Positions 63,110 to 64,000 of a DNA stretch of 64,000 bases are shown in pieces. The stretch is from Symbiodinium kawagutii (Eukaryota > Sar > Dinophyceae > Suessiales > Symbiodiniaceae), in contig VSDK01001172.1 in assembly GCA_009767595.1 (NCBI GenBank), positions 1-64,000 on the forward strand, written 5' to 3'. The translations under genes and the position numbers were made by a program. The notes under the pieces were generated by a model. That model ran no database searches, was not told where the DNA came from, and saw only the letters and a list, made by a program, of their open reading frames with translations. Positions within the stretch are counted from its first letter, which is position 1, and each line of letters opens with the position of its first letter.

Positions 63110-64000
63110 GTTGCAAGACAAAATCAGTGAGTGTCTGGGGCCTTTTGGATTTTAAACAGGGCCGTATTTGACTGCTGTAGGTCACAATTCTGCTCATGCC
63201 AAGAAACAAAGCAGCTTTAATGATCCTGAGTGCCTTGACCATTTCTCACACCACTTGCACAACGACCGATGAGACTGGGCAATGAAAAAGTGGGTGCCTT
63301 TACTGTGCCAATATAGTTATATCCTGAATCCTGACTCACAAGTGGTACAAGTCACTGAAGAATTGTGATACCTAGCATCATGACCGAATTGGCAGCCTTC
63401 TGTTCTGGCTGAGGTCACACTGTGGCTAGGTACCCTGACCCAAGAATGGACTGGTGCCCAAGGGAAAAGAAGCCTAGTCCCACCAATCCCCACTGCCTTC
63501 TTGTAATTGCTCTCTGTGGCGCTGGGTAGAGATGCGGTCTCCTACACCCGCAAGCGATCGCAGTCGGTCTCTGGGTGATCGTTGTTACTTACATGTACTA
63601 ATTGGTCTATCAACAGGTTTGTTGTGACCAACTGAGTCATGGCTCGTCATTGACTCGTTTGTGACTAGGCAGTGTTTGGTCATTAAGCAACAATTGTTAC
63701 AGTAGTTCCGAAGCAGTGCTGAACGGTCAAAAGGGCGTTTCATCACCAACAAGCGCCATGAATCGCATGTCATTGTGGCTGGGTATGACTTCTACCCTCT
63801 GGTGATCCAACATGGCAATGGAAAATCACCATTTCTAAGCACCCTGAACGAGGGAGATAGGCAATAACACTGATGTTGTTCCCCAAGCTTGATGATTCCT
63901 CTGCTGCACCGTTTATGGACAAGCCCCCCATGGAAATGCATCTACCTTATCTATGCGTACACATCATAAAGATCAGGAGCTACTTTATGTAGACACGTAA
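63110..64000. other. No gene assigned
   Basis: Mixed-composition DNA with only short, strand-ambiguous frames. Nothing with a usable splice pair. Confidence 0.35.

Noticed and set aside
63515..63575. A tRNA-like string near GCTGGGTAGAGATGCGGTCT
   Set aside because: The stem encloses a 10-nt loop, and no T arm or acceptor stem can be drawn.

Overview
The window reads as nuclear DNA of a dinoflagellate, most like the Suessiales (Symbiodiniaceae/Polarella type). This is inferred, not proven. The evidence is: tiny GC-rich exons in AT-rich, repeat-filled introns; splice donors that are GC as often as GT; splice acceptors that are AG|G at all eleven junctions of the one gene that can be reconstructed; an intronless HAD-like phosphatase gene of a kind dinoflagellates carry in many copies; and very abundant short inverted-repeat elements and simple repeats. 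No bacterial-type operons, rRNA, CRISPR or intact tRNA genes are visible.

Left third (1-24 kb). A plus-strand gene of three phase-compatible exons opens the window (296-1152, perhaps ending at 1934). Two or three minus-strand exons of an unrecognised gene follow (2774-3517). The intronless HAD-like gene lies at 3879-4856, minus strand. Next comes the best-supported locus: a minus-strand gene of at least 12 exons running from 21560 down to about 5765. It encodes a PLP-dependent D-cysteine desulfhydrase / ACC-deaminase-like enzyme. Its exons join in phase and carry the family signatures LPTPL, KRDD, LSGNK, VTIGG, QSNHC, EEDPG, GNLL, YVIP, LGTWGY and CGSGGT. One very short exon and the C-terminal exons were not found. 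Another minus-strand gene may end only 77 bp upstream of its start codon.

Middle (24-38 kb). Repeats dominate: a 1.4-kb TATC/TATG array, a 1.3-kb minisatellite with a 22-bp unit, a 12-bp array, and a 1.1-kb degenerate TTGATTTTGATT tract. Between them lie isolated exon candidates (26.0, 27.5, 28.6, 29.7, 30.2, 35.2-35.5 and 36.1 kb).

Right third (38-64 kb). There are further candidate exons, mostly minus strand at 39.5, 43.3-44.2, 46.2-46.4, 51.1-51.7 and 57.1 kb, and plus strand at 41.6, 54.3, 59.7-60.3 and 63.0 kb. An assembly gap of 279 N lies at 53598-53876.

Three families of roughly 100-120-bp terminal-inverted-repeat elements (called A, B and C here) recur through the window. Nearly all lie in introns or between genes, and several are nested or back to back. 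Every family A copy I found has the same orientation. Family B is plus-oriented left of 40.2 kb and minus-oriented right of 46.8 kb. Family C is mixed. Exon boundaries outside the desulfhydrase gene are my own reading of splice signals and codon phase, and are much less certain.
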